Of a stretch of DNA of 22,121 bases, positions 1 to 6,708 are shown piece after piece. Source of the DNA: Lachnospiraceae bacterium (GTDB lineage Bacteria > Bacillota_A > Clostridia > Lachnospirales > Lachnospiraceae); NCBI GenBank assembly GCA_024699595.1, contig JAILPG010000108.1:1-22121 (forward strand), read 5' to 3'. Each line of letters begins with the position of its first letter. Positions within the stretch are counted from its first letter, which is position 1. The notes under the pieces are model-generated. The model searched no databases. It saw only the letters and a list, made by a program, of their open reading frames with translations, and was not told the DNA's origin. The position numbers and the translations under genes were made by a program.

Positions 1-1
1 C

Positions 2-580
2 ATATCGATGCTGCATGGAATGGAAAAAGCAAGAGGCCGGGAATTCATCAGAAACTGGGTAGCCGTGATCGGCGATTCGACCTTTATGCATACAGGCATC
101 AATTCCCTTGAGGATCTTGCATACAACGGTTCAAACGGCACGGTGATGATACTTGACAACTCAACTACCGGAATGACCGGACACCAGGATCATGCCGCGA
201 CGGGAAAGACCCTTGACGGCAGGGAGGTTCCCGCTATATCGATTCCAGGTATATGCAGGGCGATGAACATCGAGCATGTAGTGGAGGTCAATGCTTTTGA
301 CACGGCAGAGCTTGAAAGAGTCGTTAAGGAAGAGGTAAACAGAGATGCTTTGTCAGTCATCATAGTTTTGGGACCCTGTGCTCTGCTAAAGGGACAGAAA
401 TTCCCCAATAAGGTAAGGGCACTGCCTGAAAGCTGCAAAAAGTGCGGCATGTGCTTAAAGCCCGGGTGTCCTGCCTTAAAGAGAAAAGAGGATAATACAA
501 TTGAGATAGATGATACTCTGTGCAACGGATGCGGCCTGTGCATGCAGTTATGCAAATTCGGTGCTTTGGAGAAATATTGA
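2..580 (+). CDS. iorA: Indolepyruvate:ferredoxin oxidoreductase, alpha subunit (3' part)
   Basis: C-terminal 192 codons; the start lies before the window. The enzyme oxidatively decarboxylates aryl pyruvates (indolepyruvate, phenylpyruvate) to aryl-acetyl-CoA and reduces ferredoxin in the cytoplasm. Visible are the thiamine-diphosphate-binding stretch (GDSTF followed about 25 residues later by LDNS, then MTGHQDH) and, at the end, a two-cluster ferredoxin domain. The first cysteine group is C-x2-C-x2-C-x4-CP (from base 434) and the second C-x2-C-x2-C-x3-C (from base 521), the arrangement known for IorA. It is followed 45 bases later by iorB, then by a phenylacetate-CoA-ligase-type gene and an ACT-domain gene, a neighbourhood typical of aromatic amino acid fermentation. 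Nothing looks broken. Substrate preference cannot be read from this fragment. Confidence 0.95.
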   Translation: MSMLHGMEKARGREFIRNWVAVIGDSTFMHTGINSLEDLAYNGSNGTVMILDNSTTGMTGHQDHAATGKTLDGREVPAISIPGICRAMNIEHVVEVNAFDTAELERVVKEEVNRDALSVIIVLGPCALLKGQKFPNKVRALPESCKKCGMCLKPGCPALKRKEDNTIEIDDTLCNGCGLCMQLCKFGALEKY

Positions 581-625
581 GAAAATACAATTTTATCTGA
601 ATATATCGGGAGGTTTTTATAGTTT

Positions 626-1195
626 ATGATCACAAAGAATATTATGATAGTCGGAGTAGGCGGACAGGGAACTCTGCTCACAAGCCGTATTCTTGGCGGT
701 ATAATGGCAGGTGCCGGATATGATGTTAAGATCTCCGAGGTACACGGAATGGCACAGCGCGGAGGCTCTGTTGTAACCTATGTGCGTTATGGCGACAGAG
801 TTGCCGAGCCTATCGTGGAGGAAGGGCAGGCGGATGTGATGATAGCCTTTGAAAGGCTTGAGGCCATGCGGTATGCGCATTTCCTGAAAAAGGACGGAGT
901 GCTTATCATCAATGATGAGAGAATAGATCCGATGCCTGTTGTTACCGGGGCAGCAAAGTATCCCGAAAACATCATAGAAGAACTGAGCTCAAAGTATACG
1001 GTATATTCCATTAATGCGATGGATACGGCAAAAAAGCTTGGCAATCCGAGGGTGTTCAATCTTGTAGTACTGGGTCTTGCCGCTAAGCACATGGATTTTT
1101 CAAAAGAAGAGTGGATCAGTGTGATAGAATCCAAGGTTCCTAAAAAGACGATAGAGATAAATATTAAAGCTTTTGAGGAAGGCTATCAGAGCTGA
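626..1195 (+). CDS. iorB: Indolepyruvate:ferredoxin oxidoreductase, beta subunit
   Basis: Encodes 189 residues, the usual length for IorB, the gamma-domain subunit of the 2-oxoacid:ferredoxin oxidoreductase superfamily that pairs with IorA. The N-terminal glycine-rich motif VGVGGQGTLL and the following SEVHGMAQRGGSV segment are the family signatures. A GGGAGG ribosome site lies at 608-613, 12 bases before the ATG, slightly longer than usual, but no better start is visible. It sits between iorA and the CoA ligase gene on the same strand and is surely co-transcribed with them. It binds no iron-sulfur cluster of its own; the partner carries them. Confidence 0.95.
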   Translation: MITKNIMIVGVGGQGTLLTSRILGGIMAGAGYDVKISEVHGMAQRGGSVVTYVRYGDRVAEPIVEEGQADVMIAFERLEAMRYAHFLKKDGVLIINDERIDPMPVVTGAAKYPENIIEELSSKYTVYSINAMDTAKKLGNPRVFNLVVLGLAAKHMDFSKEEWISVIESKVPKKTIEINIKAFEEGYQS

Positions 1196-1216
1196 CAGGC
1201 CGCGACCGGTGCGGGG

Positions 1217-1245
1217 TGAGCGAAAAATCCGGTCACTATAATTTT
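1217..1245 (+). repeat. AGCG...CCGGTCACT repeat, copy 1
   Basis: Contains AGCGAAAAATCCG then GTCACTATAATTTT, directly before the GGAGG of the phenylacetate-CoA ligase gene. It shares sequence and position (just upstream of a ribosome site) with the two copies near 12300. Confidence 0.55.
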
Positions 1246-1260
1246 GCGGAGGATGAAAAA

Positions 1261-2559
1261 ATGATCTGGAATGAAACAAAAGAGTGTATGAGCAGGGATG
1301 AGATCGCCAATATTCAGGGCAAACGGCTGCATACACAGATTTCGAGAGTATATCACAATGTGGAATTCTACAGGAGGAAGATGCAGGAGCTTGGCATCGA
1401 GCCTGCGGATATACAGACCATTGATGATATAGTAAAGCTTCCCTATACGACGTATGAAGATCTGAGGGATAATTACCCGTACGGGCTGCTTGCCGTACCG
1501 AGGTCGGAGATCGTGCGTGTACAGGCTTCTTCGGGTACCACGGGAAAGCCCAAGCTCTTATGCTATACAAGACGTGATATTGATATCTGGTCTGAATGTG
1601 TTGCAAGAGCAATGACAATGGCAGGTATCACCAAAAACGATATCATACAGGTAGGCTACGGCTACGGTCTGTTTACCGGAGGACTCGGAGCCCATTATGG
1701 TGCGGAAAACCTTGGAGCCATGGTTATCCCGATGTCAACGGGCAATACCAAGAAGCTCATCGACATGATGATCGACTGTGAGGTAACCGCCATCGCCTGC
1801 ACGCCTTCATACCTTCTGCATGTTGCGGAAGCACTGGAGCAGCAGGGACTTATTGATAAGATCAAGCTCAAATATGCGATCTGCGGAGCTGAGCCCTGGA
1901 CGGATGCGATGCGTGACCAGATGGAGAGCAGACTGCATATTAAGGCCTTTGACATATACGGTCTTACCGAGATCATGGGTCCGGGCGTTGCCTGTGACTG
2001 CGAGGAGAGGAAGGGTCTGCATATTTATGAGGATCATTTTTATCCTGAGATTATAGATCCCGAATCATTAAAACAGCTGCCTCACGGAGAGCTTGGAGAG
2101 CTGTGCATTACCACGCTTACAAAAGAGGGAATGCCCCTTATCAGATACAGGACGAGGGATCTCACCTCACTTGAATATGAAAAATGCGCATGCGGCAGGA
2201 CAATGGCAAGGATACAGCGTTTCCGCGGAAGATCCGACGATATGCTTGTTATCCGCGGCGTGAACGTATTCCCTTCACAGGTAGAGCATGCACTGCTTAC
2301 CGTTGCGGGAACCACACCGAACTACTTCATTACGGTAGACAGGGTCAATAACTCTGATACCTTCGATGTTGCAATAGAGGTCGAGGACAGATTCTTTACC
2401 GATGAGGTGAGAGGACTTGAGAAGCTTCGAAGCGATGTGGAGAGCGCAATACTCCAGACCGTAGGCATCAAGGCCAAGGTTAAGCTTGTCGAGCCTAATA
2501 CACTTGTACATTCAGAAGGAAAAACCAAACATGTGGAAGATAAGAGAAAACTATCCTGA
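1261..2559 (+). CDS. paaK: Phenylacetate-CoA ligase family enzyme
   Basis: AMP-forming acyl-CoA synthetase of 432 residues, the normal PaaK length. It has the ATP-binding motif SSGTTGKPK (from residue 90), the YGLTE motif, RYRTRD, and a C-terminal FRGRSDDMLVIRGVNVFPSQ segment typical of PaaK. I start it at ATG 1261 because GGAGG lies 8 bases upstream (1248-1252); an in-frame GTG at 1216 would add 15 unlikely residues that overlap a dispersed repeat. Next to iorAB it probably interconverts aryl-acetyl-CoA and arylacetate (indoleacetate, phenylacetate), which would conserve energy as ATP in the fermentative direction. Direction and exact substrate are inference. The next gene begins 13 bases after its stop. 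Confidence 0.93.
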   Translation: MIWNETKECMSRDEIANIQGKRLHTQISRVYHNVEFYRRKMQELGIEPADIQTIDDIVKLPYTTYEDLRDNYPYGLLAVPRSEIVRVQASSGTTGKPKLLCYTRRDIDIWSECVARAMTMAGITKNDIIQVGYGYGLFTGGLGAHYGAENLGAMVIPMSTGNTKKLIDMMIDCEVTAIACTPSYLLHVAEALEQQGLIDKIKLKYAICGAEPWTDAMRDQMESRLHIKAFDIYGLTEIMGPGVACDCEERKGLHIYEDHFYPEIIDPESLKQLPHGELGELCITTLTKEGMPLIRYRTRDLTSLEYEKCACGRTMARIQRFRGRSDDMLVIRGVNVFPSQVEHALLTVAGTTPNYFITVDRVNNSDTFDVAIEVEDRFFTDEVRGLEKLRSDVESAILQTVGIKAKVKLVEPNTLVHSEGKTKHVEDKRKLS

Positions 2560-2572
2560 GAGGAGGGGGAAC

Positions 2573-2959
2573 ATGATCATTAAACAGTTATCGATCTTTC
2601 TTGAAAACAAACCGGGAACCTTAAATGAAGCATTAAAGATCCTTAAAAATGCCGGGATCAACATCAGCGCACTTTCGGTTGCAGATACCTCCGAATTCGG
2701 ACTGCTGCGTCTCATTGTGGATGATCCCGATAAGGCAAAAAAAGCCATGAAGGAATCAGGCTACACATCATCGGTAAATGATGTTCTTTCGGTGGAGCTG
2801 AAACAGGAGGTAGGATATCTTTCGGGCATTATCGAAAAGATATCAAAAGCCGGCGTTAATATTGAATATATGTATGCTTCATCCTCATCAAGCAGCCAGG
2901 CTTCGATAATCATAAAGACGGATGATCTTGAAAAGACCATGGGGCTTATCGGGGAATAA
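2573..2959 (+). CDS. Tandem ACT-domain protein
   Basis: Encodes 128 residues. The start is ATG 2573, preceded by an AGGAGGGGG ribosome site; an open frame extends further upstream but overlaps the ligase gene. Two ACT-type beta-alpha-beta units are visible: MIIKQLSIFLENKPGTLNEA onward (about residues 1-68), with the KPGTL loop that often contacts an amino acid ligand, and a second half from about residue 70 with GIIEKISKAGVNIEYMY. Stand-alone tandem ACT proteins commonly end iorAB/paaK operons and are thought to sense aromatic amino acids, but no output domain is present, so its regulatory target is unknown. The second half contains an odd run of six serines (YASSSSSSQAS). Confidence 0.88.
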   Translation: MIIKQLSIFLENKPGTLNEALKILKNAGINISALSVADTSEFGLLRLIVDDPDKAKKAMKESGYTSSVNDVLSVELKQEVGYLSGIIEKISKAGVNIEYMYASSSSSSQASIIIKTDDLEKTMGLIGE

Positions 2960-3000
2960 AGGACGGATCCGTATAATAAATGAGATCGGATCATATGCAG

Positions 3001-3030
3001 ACAGCGGCGCTTTTTTGACGCCGCTGTTTT
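3001..3030 (+). terminator. Rho-independent terminator of the iorAB-paaK-ACT operon
   Basis: Perfect 9-bp stem, ACAGCGGCG (3001-3009) with CGCCGCTGT (3019-3027), around a T-rich 9-base loop, followed by TTTT. It lies 41 bases after the ACT gene stop. Confidence 0.9.
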
Positions 3031-3049
3031 ACTGTTTGTAGATCGAGGC

Positions 3050-3078
3050 TTGTTCTTAGCTTGCATTTGCTTTACAAA
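3050..3078 (+). promoter_or_regulatory. Possible sigma-A promoter for the 3162 gene
   Basis: TTGTTC (3050-3055), 17-base spacer, TACAAA (3073-3078). Both boxes are imperfect; the position after a terminator and before a gene makes it plausible. Confidence 0.3.
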
Positions 3079-3161
3079 TATAGCATTCTGTATTTACAGA
3101 GGAAGTGTTTAAATATGGCGCAGGCAATGGTAACTTTAGTGATAATGGAGCAGACATATTG

Positions 3162-3587
3162 ATGAAAAAAGTAGATTCTACAAACGGATCGGTAGAGTTT
3201 TTATGCGGTATTGAAGTGACGGATGATCATGACAGGACTGCAAGAGCCGTGTACAAAAACGAACAGGGTGAATACTTTATCATAGAATCAAAAGAATATC
3301 ACATAGGCTCTGCATATGATTGCGTTGATGAGTATTATTCGATAGACAAAAGCGAGGCGGATTTCTATCAAAAGCTTGCCATAGACCGGGAGCGAAGGCA
3401 GAAAGAAGAAGCCATTGAACGCGAGCGGATAAGGCTCGAGGATAAAAAGCGGATGCTGACTTCCGGAGATGACCGGTATTTTTACAGGAAAAAGAAAAGC
3501 GATACCGTCTGGTGGTTAAAGGGAACGGGACAAAAACTGCTATTGAAAGAAATACCTCCCGTTTATGCAAATAGTGATTTGCCATAA
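3162..3587 (+). CDS. Uncharacterised protein with charged coiled-coil segment
   Basis: I do not recognise this 141-residue protein. It has no signal peptide or membrane segment. The first part (to about residue 85) looks like a mixed alpha/beta domain (FLCGIEVTDDHD, YFIIESKEYHIG). It is followed by a highly charged helix (about residues 85-118, many R/E/K, as in ERRQKEEAIERERIRLEDKK), probably a coiled coil, and a basic tail rich in K and W. ATG 3162 has GGAG 11 bases upstream; a GTG at 3105 in the same frame is possible but its ribosome site is too close. The stop codon lies inside a long inverted repeat shared with the convergent HU gene. Nothing indicates a function. Confidence 0.6.
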   Translation: MKKVDSTNGSVEFLCGIEVTDDHDRTARAVYKNEQGEYFIIESKEYHIGSAYDCVDEYYSIDKSEADFYQKLAIDRERRQKEEAIERERIRLEDKKRMLTSGDDRYFYRKKKSDTVWWLKGTGQKLLLKEIPPVYANSDLP

Positions 3588-3595
3588 CGGGAGGT
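3554..3595. terminator. Long imperfect hairpin between convergent genes
   Basis: ACCTCCCGTT (3554-3563) pairs perfectly with AACGGGAGGT (3586-3595), and the inner GCAAAT/ATTTGC continues the stem with small bulges to a four-base AGTG loop. The TAA of the upstream gene (3585-3587) is inside the right arm. T-rich sequence flanks both sides, but there is no long T run, so a bidirectional terminator is likely though not certain. Confidence 0.6.
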
Positions 3596-3638
3596 CTCAA
3601 TTTCTTATGAACCCGGTAAACAGGTGATCCTTAAAGAA

Positions 3639-3917
3639 TTACTTCTTGTTAACAGCGTCCTTAAGAGCCTTTCCTGCCTTGAAAGCGGGAGCTGTAGAAG
3701 CCTTGATCTTGATCTCTTTTCCGGTCTGGGGATTTCTTCCGGTTCTTGCTGCGCGCTTTCTTGTCTCGAATGTACCGAAGCCTACAAGAGTAACCTTATC
3801 CTTTTTCTTTAAGGTCTTTCCAACAACATCAGTAAAAGCATTTAAAGCTGCCTCTGTATCCTTCTTTGAAAGACCTGCCTGCTTAGCCATTGCATCGATT
3901 AATTCTGCTTTGTTCAT
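3639..3917 (-). CDS. hup: DNA-binding protein HU
   Basis: Encodes 92 residues, the usual HU length. It is a small basic nucleoid protein that dimerises and bends DNA with its beta arms. The sequence begins [11 protein letters not shown], carries the [26 protein letters not shown] signature that leads into the DNA-binding arm, and ends with [11 protein letters not shown]. An AGGAGG ribosome site lies 8 bases before the ATG. It is monocistronic, with its own likely promoter at 3949-3976, and converges on the 3162 gene with a shared hairpin between them. I cannot tell which paralogue (hupA or hupB type) it is. Confidence 0.97.
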   Translation of the reverse strand: MNKAELIDAMAKQAGLSKKDTEAALNAFTDVVGKTLKKKDKVTLVGFGTFETRKRAARTGRNPQTGKEIKIKASTAPAFKAGKALKDAVNKK

Positions 3918-3948
3918 ACTATGTTCCTCCTGAAAAAATATGCTACAT

Positions 3949-3976
3949 ATTGTAACTTAATAGAAATATAACACAA
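3949..3976 (-). promoter_or_regulatory. Likely promoter of the HU gene
   Basis: On the minus strand, TTGTGT (3976-3971), 16-base spacer, TACAAT (3954-3949), about 30 bases before the HU start codon and in an AT-rich stretch. Confidence 0.55.
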
Positions 3977-4020
3977 AATATGGGTTTTGTACATATGTAA
4001 AACCAAAAAAATGGCTATAT

Positions 4021-4049
4021 TTGAGCAATTCACGGATTAGGTGTATACT
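4021..4049 (+). promoter_or_regulatory. Sigma-A-type promoter for the 4116 gene
   Basis: TTGAGC (4021-4026), exactly 17 bases, TATACT (4044-4049). It is about 65 bases before the start codon and divergent from the HU promoter. Confidence 0.7.
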
Positions 4050-4115
4050 ATATACAGAGAAATACTATGTTACAGATACCTGACAACTGCATACACCTGT
4101 AAGGGAGGGATCAGT

Positions 4116-4352
4116 ATGAAGATAGGTATTAGCGATAATTTCAGATTAGTAAAGGTCTTTGAAGGGATCAGTTATGCCTGCCTTGAGGACTCTGTTCTGA
4201 AGGCATACAAAAAGATGGGTGATCCCGACGACAGTCCGGTCGTTACAGCCGCCTATCCGGACTTTGACAGAGCCTCCGAGGCTTTGGAAAAGCTCATGAA
4301 AAAGGATTATCTTACCATTCCGAAGGACTATGTTAAGGTGATCGTCAGATAG
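4116..4352 (+). CDS. Small uncharacterised protein, 78 residues
   Basis: Not recognised. ATG 4116 is preceded by GGGAGG (spacing about 8), and a good promoter lies upstream; an in-frame GTG at 4041 falls inside that promoter and is rejected. The product is a soluble, mixed-charge protein with an alternating pattern (MKIGISDNFRLVKVFEG, then YACLEDSVLKAYKKMG, then FDRASEALEKLMKKDYL), compatible with a small alpha/beta fold. It has no membrane segment and no cysteine cluster. No partner gene is adjacent in the same frame; the SGNH gene follows after 94 bases. The clean promoter and ribosome site make a real gene likely. Confidence 0.7.
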   Translation: MKIGISDNFRLVKVFEGISYACLEDSVLKAYKKMGDPDDSPVVTAAYPDFDRASEALEKLMKKDYLTIPKDYVKVIVR

Positions 4353-4446
4353 CAGCTTTACGGTAGAATATCCGGATTTCATTTTTACCGAAGACCCGAT
4401 TCAGACATATGGCAGAGAGTCAGTATCTGTCGTATGAAAACTTGCC

Positions 4447-5940
4447 ATGAAACGTGTAAGAATCAAAAAAGTCGAACTGAACAGTCCAAAACCCAAAAAG
4501 CAGTGGTTTAAAAAGCTTAAGGAATTTGATGTAAAGAGCTTTTTCAAACACCCCTCGGTGCTTACAATGATAGTCATCGTATTTGTGGTGGCAGGTGCTA
4601 TCGTTGTGGGATGTACCAGGTCTACTTCCAAGGAGTCCAATCTTCCGAACGTGGAAATAGAGGCTGTTTCGGGTGAAGACGTTGAAAACGATACTTTCAC
4701 CGAAGAAGGAAAAGAAAAGGCCTACGAGGGCAAGGTCGAAAACGATGAGATAAAAAATGCTGAAGAAAACAAAGAGATCACTTCTTCCGCAATTCTAACA
4801 TATAATGAAGATAACGGTTTCGGTTACCTGAACAACTGCGTATTCCTCGGTGACTCAAGAACCGTGGGAATGGTCAATTACAGATATATTTCAGATGAGG
4901 ATGCACTGGCAAAGGTCGGTGTGGCTCATACTGATGTCGAGAGGATCACCTTCAGCCAGAATTCCGGAAAACAGTATACGGTAAAACAGTTCTTAGCATC
5001 CTGTGCCAAGGATGTTGTTTTTGTGTGCTATGGCGTAAATGGAATGGATAGCATCCCTGAGGATAAATATAAGCAGTCATACACTACCCTTGTCGATGAC
5101 ATAATAAGCTGGGCTCCGAAGAGCACCATTGTCCTGATGGCGATATGGCCGGTTGATGATAACGGGACCTACAAGGGTAAGGTCAAGAATGAATGGATAG
5201 ACAAATACAACGAATTCCTGTTAAATCTTGCCGAAGAAAAGGGGATCCGTTATCTTGACGTGGACACCGTCCTGAAAAATGAAAACGGTTCGATAAAGGC
5301 CGAGTATGACGGAGGAGACGGACTTCATTACCGTTCCGATGCCTATAAGATCATACTCGATTATATAGTAACGCATCCTGTTCCCGGCGTATCACACGCA
5401 GGCGAATACAAGGTGCACTATGTGAAGCCGTCCAAGGAGTATACGGATATCGTAGCCAATCCGGCTGCTACGCCCGTTGTACTGCCGACAGATCTGCAGA
5501 TTACTGCAACGCCGTCTTCTACAACTGTGACTGAAACTCCGACAGCGTCAACAACATCGTCTACTACTAACCAAACCACAGAATCAACGGAATCGACTGC
5601 TCCTGTTAATTCTGAATCATCAGCCACAAATGCGTCGGCTTCTCAATCATCGTCTACTACGGATTCGGGAAGTACGACAACAACTACAACTACTTCTTCA
5701 TCATCAACGCCTGTCACAGACACCTCCTCCTCATCAACGGAAATACCAAGTGGAGATGATAATCCGGGAGGCAATGATAATCCTGGGGGTGGTAATAATG
5801 ATCCGAGTAACGGTGGAGGCGGAGATGAACCAACAGAACCCGAAATTACGGAAGAACCTAATACTCCTACAGAACCTGTAGCAACACCCGGAGGGACGGA
5901 TCAAGGTGGAGATCCACTTACGCCTGAGGGTGGGGAATAA
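4447..5940 (+). CDS. Membrane-anchored SGNH/GDSL hydrolase with disordered tail
   Basis: Encodes 497 residues. Order of parts: a strongly basic cytoplasmic N-terminus (1-35), one hydrophobic segment (38-56, ending VVGC, a possible lipobox in an unusually long leader), an acidic linker, an SGNH hydrolase domain (about 125-320), and a Ser/Thr/Pro then Gly/Asn/Asp-rich tail (about 340-497). The catalytic serine is in FLGDSRTVGM (Ser137), and the Asp-His pair is in DGLHY (Asp291, His294). The family deacylates esters; here it acts outside the cell, perhaps on acetylated glycans or peptidoglycan, but the substrate is unknown. There is no LPXTG signal. An in-frame stop just upstream fixes ATG 4447 as the first start, yet no clear ribosome site precedes it. 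Confidence 0.85.
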   Translation: MKRVRIKKVELNSPKPKKQWFKKLKEFDVKSFFKHPSVLTMIVIVFVVAGAIVVGCTRSTSKESNLPNVEIEAVSGEDVENDTFTEEGKEKAYEGKVENDEIKNAEENKEITSSAILTYNEDNGFGYLNNCVFLGDSRTVGMVNYRYISDEDALAKVGVAHTDVERITFSQNSGKQYTVKQFLASCAKDVVFVCYGVNGMDSIPEDKYKQSYTTLVDDIISWAPKSTIVLMAIWPVDDNGTYKGKVKNEWIDKYNEFLLNLAEEKGIRYLDVDTVLKNENGSIKAEYDGGDGLHYRSDAYKIILDYIVTHPVPGVSHAGEYKVHYVKPSKEYTDIVANPAATPVVLPTDLQITATPSSTTVTETPTASTTSSTTNQTTESTESTAPVNSESSATNASASQSSSTTDSGSTTTTTTTSSSSTPVTDTSSSSTEIPSGDDNPGGNDNPGGGNNDPSNGGGGDEPTEPEITEEPNTPTEPVATPGGTDQGGDPLTPEGGE

Positions 5941-5967
5941 TGTAGCAAACCCGATGACACATATATA

Positions 5968-6012
5968 AATGCCTGCACAGAGACATAATATGAATCTGAG
6001 CAGGCGTTTTTA
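5968..6012 (+). terminator. Terminator of the SGNH hydrolase gene
   Basis: AATGCCTGC (5968-5976) pairs with GCAGGCGTT (6000-6008, one G-T pair) around a 23-base loop, followed by TTTTATTTT. Confidence 0.75.
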
Positions 6013-6080
6013 TTTTGGTTTTTTTCATATCTGAGGCATTTCTCTTTTTACGTCAGGGACCACAATTTCCACAGTTCTTA

Positions 6081-6089
6081 TGCTATAAT
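6081..6089 (+). promoter_or_regulatory. Extended -10 promoter for the lipoprotein gene
   Basis: TGCTATAAT is a perfect extended -10 element (TG, one base, TATAAT), 37 bases before the start codon. No good -35 box is seen, as is common with extended -10 promoters. Confidence 0.6.
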
Positions 6090-6125
6090 ATCCACAAAGA
6101 GACGGGATTTTCGGAGGCATTTTTA

Positions 6126-6420
6126 ATGAACAGGATTTTTATGATAATAATAAAGTCAGCCTTACTGATGATCATATGCTGCATGGCATTTGGATTAGCT
6201 GCCTGCAGCCCGGGGAAGCAAAAAGGAGAGTGAACAGAAGCCAGAGTCCGATCCGAATACGGAAACCATGCAGACTATCACGATCACGGATACGGCATCT
6301 GATACAGAGAGCGTTCAGGATACAGAAACCGTAGACAAGCAGACATCTGATAACGATGAAAGCGCAGAAGGGTTCGGGGCGAGATTTTCGGAAACTTTGA
6401 ATACACTTAAAGTCCTGTAA
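6126..6420 (+). pseudogene. Frameshifted small lipoprotein gene
   Basis: The ATG at 6126 has GGAGG 9 bases upstream and encodes a lipoprotein signal peptide with lipobox LAAC (Cys27), but the frame stops at 6233 after 35 codons. Removing one base from the GGGG run (6212-6215), or from the A run just after it, joins it to an open frame ending at TAA 6418-6420. That second part is an acidic, Thr/Asp/Glu-rich stretch (KPESDPNTETM, then DTASDTESVQDTET) ending in ARFSETLNTLKVL. The joined product would be about 97 residues, a plausible surface lipoprotein. This may be a true mutation, a sequencing error in a homopolymer, or a slippage switch; the sequence alone cannot decide. Function unknown. Confidence 0.75.
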
Positions 6421-6485
6421 TAATGCTGCATCCTGTGAGCTTTCCTTTATTTTATATATTCACTATTTACGAAGGTTATGAGGTC

Positions 6486-6668
6486 ATGAAGAAGTCTGAT
6501 CTGAAAAAACTGTTTTTGGTGTTAACCGTTATATTTGGAATACTTACCATCGCCGGAGGAATATATGTGATCATGAATAGTGGTCAGGTCAGTCCGGGAT
6601 ATGCATGTATTCCAATGGTATTTACGCTCATCTGCTCGTCAGTCAGCATGTCATTTAAGAAGCATTGA
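6486..6668 (+). CDS. Small two-segment membrane protein
   Basis: A 60-residue protein with two hydrophobic helices (about residues 9-30 and 38-54) separated by a short SGQVSPGYAC loop, with lysine-rich ends (MKKSDLKK and FKKH). ATG 6486 is chosen because GAAGG lies about 11 bases upstream and the product then begins with a normal positive N-terminus; the frame is open back to 6423. It resembles the many small inner-membrane proteins of unknown function in Lachnospiraceae. It lies between the broken lipoprotein gene and the aldo/keto reductase, 40 bases before the latter. Confidence 0.6.
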   Translation: MKKSDLKKLFLVLTVIFGILTIAGGIYVIMNSGQVSPGYACIPMVFTLICSSVSMSFKKH

Positions 6669-6708
6669 TATATTAAAGAAGCTCTGATATTAAAAAAGGA
6701 GGTCCGTT

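Noticed and set aside
1216..1260. GTG start that would lengthen the CoA ligase by 15 residues
   Set aside because: GGAGG is placed correctly for ATG 1261, and the extra region coincides with a dispersed repeat.
1100..1618. Open frame of 172 codons on the minus strand
   Set aside because: It lies opposite iorB and the CoA ligase, has no ribosome site, and its composition (many S, R, H, P) is that of an antisense shadow.
4116..4352. Toxin or antitoxin
   Set aside because: There is no partner gene, no DNA-binding or nuclease motif, and the small size alone is not evidence.
4353..4446. CGGTA...TACCG as a terminator after the 4116 gene
   Set aside because: The stem is only five base pairs with a large loop and no T run.
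5500..5760. Repetitive tract that could suggest a tandem array or CRISPR
   Set aside because: It is low-complexity Ser/Thr codons in the tail of the SGNH hydrolase, without regular repeat length or spacers.
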